A model generated the notes under the pieces. The model made no database searches. It was not told where the DNA came from and was given only the letters and a program-made list of their open reading frames with translations. Below are positions 57,933-64,000 of a stretch of 64,000 nt of DNA, piece by piece. Each line of letters opens with the position of its first letter. Positions within the stretch are counted from its first letter, which is position 1. Location: the NCBI GenBank assembly GCA_963969395.1, contig OZ017802.1, positions 2,916,501-2,980,500 of the forward strand, given 5' to 3'. A program made the translations under genes and the position numbers. Source of the DNA: Pseudoscleropodium purum. Its lineage: Eukaryota; Streptophyta; Bryopsida; Hypnales; Brachytheciaceae.

Positions 57933-60900
57933 TCAGCAAGTGAGCATCCAATCCTGGAACCTCTCGACAAAAGATTCGATAACTCCTTCAAGTGTCTCCG
58001 GATAATCTTTCATGCGTACACCTTCTTCGCAGTTGTTATCTACGGTAGTGGTCACCTACAGATAGCGAAGAAGATACGTAAGGTAATAGGTGACGATTTA
58101 TGTTTGGTGACACACAAGCTTTTTAGATCTAGAGTATTGAACATTACTCAGATTTTAGCAAGCAGTTCCTGAATATCTGTATTTCCAAAGTAAAACCAGG
58201 TTTGGTAAGGTATTAAAGTTATACTTAAATTCAACAATATTTCAGATTCATGATTGAAACGCCAAATAGAGAAGTTAGTCAACGCTTATCACGGTATTAT
58301 CATCAGATTTAACCCTACTTTTCACTGGTACAAGGTCGGCACCTTCACTCTGAACACATAATCCTCTTTCAGACTACATTGAACACACGTATTACCTCGA
58401 TCACACAAACTGAGTCACGCAACTTCTACTAAAACTCACAGCACAGACAAGGACAAGTACGGGCCTATCACAGTCCTGACATCGAATGCAGATACAAAGG
58501 TCAAGTATCACCTGCACAAGCAGAGGTCGGGGCTTTTTTCGAACCAGAACTATCCGTCGCAAGGCTATCAAAGAGTCGGGCACTTCACACATCTGAGCGT
58601 CCAAAGAAGAAAAACGAATGAGTACGTTCTAAATCTCCACCCCCTACATTGCTAGGGAGCAAGGCGACATGACATAATATTCCGTTCAAAACGGCAACTT
58701 TTAGGATAAGTGAAAGTGCAGAGAGTCTACACATTTCAACAGAAAATACGTTTCTTGCTTGTTCACCTCCTCTTGAACATTGCCCGCTCGTAGTAAGTCC
58801 GCAAAACAAAGGCGGACAAGCTTGTAGGTAATGGTCTCACCTCATTGAGTAGTGTACGTGCACTATCCACATCTGCAGTGGATTTGTAAACTTGAAGACG
58901 ACTTAGAAAATCTCCAAGTGCGGGCATTCCGACGGTCTCTATTTTAGATCTGTTCAAGCAGATCAAAACGTCGGTCTCTTGGCTTACCAGTTGTAGGAAT
59001 GGTGCTTTACTTTCTTCATCTGATGGTTCCGACTGCCGTGATTCAGTCTCTGAAGCCATAATCAAGACGCGCAGTATTGCGAATCGTGCCTGAATGACAC
59101 AAGAGTACATCAGTCATAGTTACTAAAAACACTTACTTTGAGGTATCGATCATACGGACTTCAGCACGACAAAATTGACCGACATAAGACTGCTGCCAAT
59201 CAAACATGTACTTGCTTCCAGTTACACTGCTAGGACACTGCCAAACCGGTACGCATTTCGTGGCTCACACAAGATATCAAGGTCGGGCTTTTGGCTGAAT
59301 AAGAAATCAGGAGGAGTCGGGGTTTAAGTGGTAATTAAAAAATAAACCACAGAACTTGAATTTTATATCTAATGATTTCAAATTTCCCCTGAGGAGGAGT
59401 TTGGTTAAGGATTGCTCACTTGCATATGAGGCTGGATCCAGTTCCCCGTCTTTGGATTGAAAAACTCTAAGGCAACCAGACCTGCTCGTACCTGTGAATT
59501 CATATGCAACACAAATAAAAAAATTCCAGCAACAATCGGTCAATAATTCTTGACGCTGGTAAGAAAAAATAAAAGAGAATCTCGAATAAAATGATACTGC
59601 ACAAAAAGTTGAGTCACGATTTCCATTTGCATACTTGGAATAAAAGATGAATCGGAATGATGTTTACAAACGGGTTTTCGAATCTGCGTTGAATTCTGGC
59701 ATGCTTTCAAACGCAACGCTCCAAAATAAAAAGTAGAATCCTAAAGCTAAATTTTTAAGGATTTCAGGTTGTTTGTGTTTAATGAACTAGGATCATGCAT
59801 CATGTGAAAGTCCTCTCAGATCTTAATTTAATGCATAGGGATAAAACCAAATCTTGGGAGAAAGTATGGACAATTCGGGCATCGATACTGAAAGAAAGGA
59901 CATACATACCATTAGCAGCCAATTGACATATACAATATCGTTCGCTTCAGTTCCCGTATGACCAAAGATCTCCAGCACCTGAGCACACAGATTCACCTCA
60001 AGTAAAGATTTGCAAGACGAACTTAACACTTCACGAAGTACATACAAACTCAATCAGAACCGTGACGCAAGGTCCCCAACATCGAGGAAAATAAATTAAA
60101 ACTACAAAAAAATTTGAAAGACACAAATGAAGTTTCATTCCGTTTTTCGAGATTGTGTTGAAACGAAGTGGGTACTCAACAGCAAGTTGATGGAGGCATA
60201 TATGTACCGATGCATTTGAGCTTAGATATAACCCAACACAATCTGCTCGACATTCTTCAAAAGTCGAACTCATTGAACCGAAGACACTATCGAATGTTTG
60301 ACCAGGTGCATAACATTTCACCACTGGCTCAGAAGTGAAAGGATGCATGACCTGCATCATGAGAAGTTTTAGTAAACTTTTCTTCCAAATTGACTAATTC
60401 TATTAGCTTCTGAAAACAAAATCCGGATTTATATCTTAAATTTAGATGTACATAGAAAACAAAGCACTCCAGGTAAAAAGGATTTAAAAACTTAAGCGAG
60501 ATAAACAGAGACTTAAACTCCAAGAGCAGGAAACCAAGTGATAAAACAGAACACTACCATATTACACTACCGATATGATAAGTAGGCAAGAATCCTAAAT
60601 GCAATTGCATCAAGTATGAAGAGTTTCTAAAGGCTGATTTACTTCTCCATATCTGTAGTTGTAAGAACCATCGTCCTTTTGTTTGAAAATCTTTCCAGAT
60701 CCATGGCCAAGGAGTTCATGACAGGCGATTTGAATGTGCAATGCAGCTTGCATTTGCCTCTCAAAGACTTCCTGATCCCCGTCTAGTAGAAAGGTCACCT
60801 GAAAGACCCCCGTCTAATAGAAAGGTCACAAACTACTTCTCATGAAACAGAACGAACCATAGCAGAAATCCACCAAAAACTTCGGCTCAGCTACTAAATG

Positions 60901-63900
60901 ATTGGCGCATATTGTACTAGGCACTGAACATGTACCTTTCCAACTTCCTCGTGAGCTGAAAGGATATTCTGCAAGACAACATTCTTAAAACCATGTTCCT
61001 GCGTGAGTAATAACAACTCGTTAAGCTTTGGAAGAAAGATGATGTACGAGGCAGAACGCAGAACGCAGAACCATCAGTACTCTTGACGCCGTAACGAACC
61101 TACAATAAAGACAGATTCCACAGACTATACGTAACTGAGAAGGTCGTGGAGGAGTTGGAGAGATATCCTTCAACGAACCGATATACACAACTAAAGTGGG
61201 TTATCAAACTCAAGCACTTCTAAGGCTTATTCAATAATTATTCCTTGAAAGGGACACACTCCACGAAGAGGATAAGCCTTGCAAGTAACAAGAAGTAAAA
61301 CCGGGAAAACAGAACTTGCCAACATTACCTGGCGGATGTCTTCATAGTTCGGTAAGTTGATTCCTACTGGAATGCTGCTGTTAGCAAAGGATATCATCTG
61401 CACATAAATGCGGATGTGCTTATGCGTGCTATTGACTTCTGCTCATTTGATATGATAACTTGGAAGTAGAGGAAAATGAATAGCCCCTAGGTCTATGAGG
61501 CGAAGCGCAAAAATGTGGAAGACATTGAACCCAGCTAGGTACACTTGTACTTTAGGGATCCTCCGTGTATTTATCGAAAACAAAGGTCGGTGATCGAGGT
61601 CTATGTATGTAGCTAAAAATTCCAGAGGATGAAAAAATATTAAGTGCAGTTCTCTTTGCATAATTAAAAAGAAAAAGAAAAAACAGAATCTCCTTCAAGT
61701 AAAGTAATACGTGCTTACTTAACACAAATAGGACGATTAGATTTCTTCTGACCATCCTTAGTTGCTTATTGATTTTCAAAACCAAGTGAAATATCGACAA
61801 ATCATAACACTGACATATTGTTACTTGCATACACAGTGATTTCGCATAAAAGCACTACAATTACGACCTGAAATTTGATACTTGATTGTATAACACATGT
61901 TCACAGTAGAGAGTGTGACATTTTCGTCCAAAATGCCAACAAGATAAACGACTTATCAAATTATGCGAAAGAAGAACTCATGTTCTACAAAAATTTATTT
62001 TGAAAAGAAAGAGTAAAATCTCACGGTCAAAGATGAAAATTGAGGCACATGAAAGACGTCGTTCTCGAACTCTTTAGGCCAAGGAAGAGTCCGCAGTACT
62101 TCCTCTGCCACTGCCACAAGATTCGCATACTGTGCACTCTTATCCTATATAAAGTTCATAACACGGTTACAGTTAGAGTGACTCTTCATGGTATCCCGTG
62201 CAGCCAAAAAACGCTTTGAGGTCTTCAAGAGTACTACTCTGAAATTCCTTTAAAATAAGAGAATTTTGAACGGCTGGAAGAAGATAGCAACTAGCAAGAG
62301 AAAAGAATCACAGCTATCTCTAACAATCGCCACAAACCTTATCAACTGTTGCAACAAATCCTTCAAACTCGGCTCGAACACCAGTGGGATCGCGATAAGT
62401 CTCCATGAACCTAACTCAAATCCCGCAAATGTCCTAGTTATTTCAACTAATTGCACAGGGCATTTCTTCCTCCATCGAATCCGATCCAGGCCTAAAAAGG
62501 ATCTCCAAAGACGAGGCCATGCCAAGTCCAGTAACAACCAAATGGATCATTACGAAGTTAATCCTTTATCAAAGTAGAATATTGGATATTTCATGCGATC
62601 AATACTAAATGGGGCATGCGAAATCCTCATCACCTACTCGAGAGACGACGAAAACTTTCCTCAATGAAAAATAGAAGCTTACCCAATGTTTGTCTCAATG
62701 GACAAGTCCTTTGTAGAAACCCAGCGCCTCTGGGCTCTCTTGTGGGCATCTACTGAGCCAGTCTTGAAATACTCAATAAATCTGCATATGGTGATTTGTG
62801 CCATTGCTCATACTCCCATCTAGGGTATTTATATTGGACATCATACTAAAAGACCTTATGATTCACATGCGCAAAAAATATCGGTACAATATTTGAAATA
62901 TTCGACGACCACCCCTTCCAGCTCACAGTCTAAGTCAAGCCAACCGATACCTTTGAAATTCTCACGTCAAGATAATTTCAAGAGTTCAAAGCCATACTCT
63001 GTAATCATGTCCTTTTGAAGGCCATTGGCAAATTCGAATGCTTTCTCAAGATGTTCCACAACCTCCTTCATCTGTTGATGGAAATCTCCGTAAACAACCT
63101 CAATCACGCATTTGTCCTGCATTGACAGGACAAATTGACAGCTTTATGCATCACTAAGCACTTGTCCAAGGGAACATAATCGAGATGTGCACATAAATAC
63201 AAAACAGATAGGTAAAGATGATATGCCTTATAAGTGTGGACCGCTGTGGGTAATATGAGAGAAGATGCCACCCGCAACTGAAACAGGGGAAGTCCGTCCC
63301 TCTCCATTTCGTCATCGTTACGCCATATCCTAGTATTCCAACCTTCCAGAGCATCTTGTGCCATCCACTCCTGAAAATATTACTCTACTTTCAGAGATAG
63401 TCCTGGTAAGCTCTACCCTCTGAGACCTGAAGTCTCGAAATGGATTGATAAATAATAGAAGGATTTTCGTAATTAACAAGCATCAAATCTTAAATGCAAC
63501 ACGTCTCCCACAAGGCAGAATTATGGGCAATACAAGCAACAAAGATCCCGTGATGGAAACCACGATCCAAATTAGGCCTTCCTCCATAGTTTCAATGTGG
63601 AAAAGCGAGCGCTTACAAATCGATGTGGCCGTAAGCGTCCTGTACTTACTTCTTTAATTGTTCAGCAGAGTCAACCTTACGGTGTTGGAGTAAAACTGAG
63701 GGAGAATGAGTGGGGGCTCCAAAGTACCTGGACAAGATCAATGTCTTCCACTCGAATACTTGGGTGGTAGTACATGGAAGTACCACGAGGAGGAATTCCT
63801 AATTGTCTTTCATCTGACAAGCACCAACAAACGAAATCAACATAATCTAGTTTACCTCACCGAGATCTGAGTAAATTGCCACATATCAAGTTCTCTTACA

Positions 63901-64000
63901 CATTCATAATATAAAACAGAAAACTCATTCCCAAGCCCAAATACGACGCACTTGGTACCAGGCTTGGTACCTTCTCTGAGAGAGTAAATCTTATCCTTCG
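57933..64000 (-). CDS. DPP3: Dipeptidyl peptidase III (M49 zinc metallopeptidase), HELLGH type; 3' sixteen exons
   Basis: Exons, 5' to 3' on the minus strand: from beyond 64000 to 63971, 63813-63728, 63370-63227, 63116-62998, 62781-62683, 62410-62338, 62144-62025, 61397-61329, 60998-60936, 60798-60643, 60351-60208, 59978-59910, 59491-59420, 59089-58841, 58592-58512, 58055-57933. The frame is continuous for about 565 codons to [13 protein letters not shown] (zinc-binding HELLGH at 60720-60703) and EECRAD (60258-60241) carry the zinc ligands and catalytic Glu. Other family blocks are [68 protein letters not shown] and [18 protein letters not shown]. The enzyme removes dipeptides from the N-terminus of short peptides, mainly in the cytosol. 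The N-terminal part, roughly 150 residues, is outside. The third exon listed seems to use a GC donor. Confidence 0.93.

Noticed and set aside
1..64000. CRISPR arrays, bacterial operons, rRNA genes, organelle insertions
   Set aside because: Nothing with regular short repeats and spacers, ribosomal RNA signatures or organelle gene order was seen. The sequence is eukaryotic nuclear DNA.

Overview
The window is nuclear DNA from a land plant. The genes are split by GT-AG introns. It contains a plant-type CACTA (En/Spm) transposon, a plant senescence-domain gene of the ERD7 type, and a promoter telo-box. Most of the sequence is AT-rich and repeat-filled. A non-seed plant or other large-genome plant would fit, because the dipeptidyl peptidase III gene is of the HELLGH type and the decayed RING/kinase/PHD families look transposon-associated. 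That placement is inference, not proof.

Three host genes can be reconstructed exon by exon. (1) 22632-20539 (minus) is a five-exon, 208-residue NOL7-like nucleolar protein with a double telo-box about 130 bp upstream of its ATG. (2) 28763-34011 (plus) is a six-exon, 562-residue ERD7/senescence-domain protein. Its 5' leader carries three tandem copies of an intron-end/exon-start segment, and introns 2 and 3 each carry a tandem duplication. (3) 64000-57933 (minus) is the last 16 exons of a zinc metallopeptidase, dipeptidyl peptidase III, with an intact HELLGH motif; its 5' part lies beyond the window.

The rest is mobile DNA. 1640-3175 is a LINE remnant. 4973-14140 is a structurally complete CACTA element (TIR CACTACAAGAA, 3-bp duplication CAT). 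It keeps only the C-terminal part of its plus-strand transposase and carries a minus-strand TNP1-like gene interrupted by an NLI/FCP1-like HAD phosphatase segment that has lost its catalytic aspartates. A palindromic MITE (14342-14537, duplication GGA) and several short GACA/TGTC-rich CACTA-type MITEs follow. 36587-38962 and 39241-40286 are two related CACTA-like elements in opposite orientation, each with its own 3-bp duplication (TTG, AAT); the first is split by a 1.3-kb insertion.

The most unusual region is 42225-52085. It has four GC-rich islands built from GTCCG/CGGAC words, two at the outer edges next to an inverted GGTTGAC motif and two about 200 bp upstream of the start codons of two divergent decayed genes. 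One is a ~1,095-codon RING/coiled-coil protein with only in-frame stops. The other is a protein-kinase-like protein with stops and frameshifts. A decayed PHD finger lies just outside the right edge. This looks like one composite mobile unit carrying chromatin/signalling domains. I recognise no transposase in it, so its class is open.
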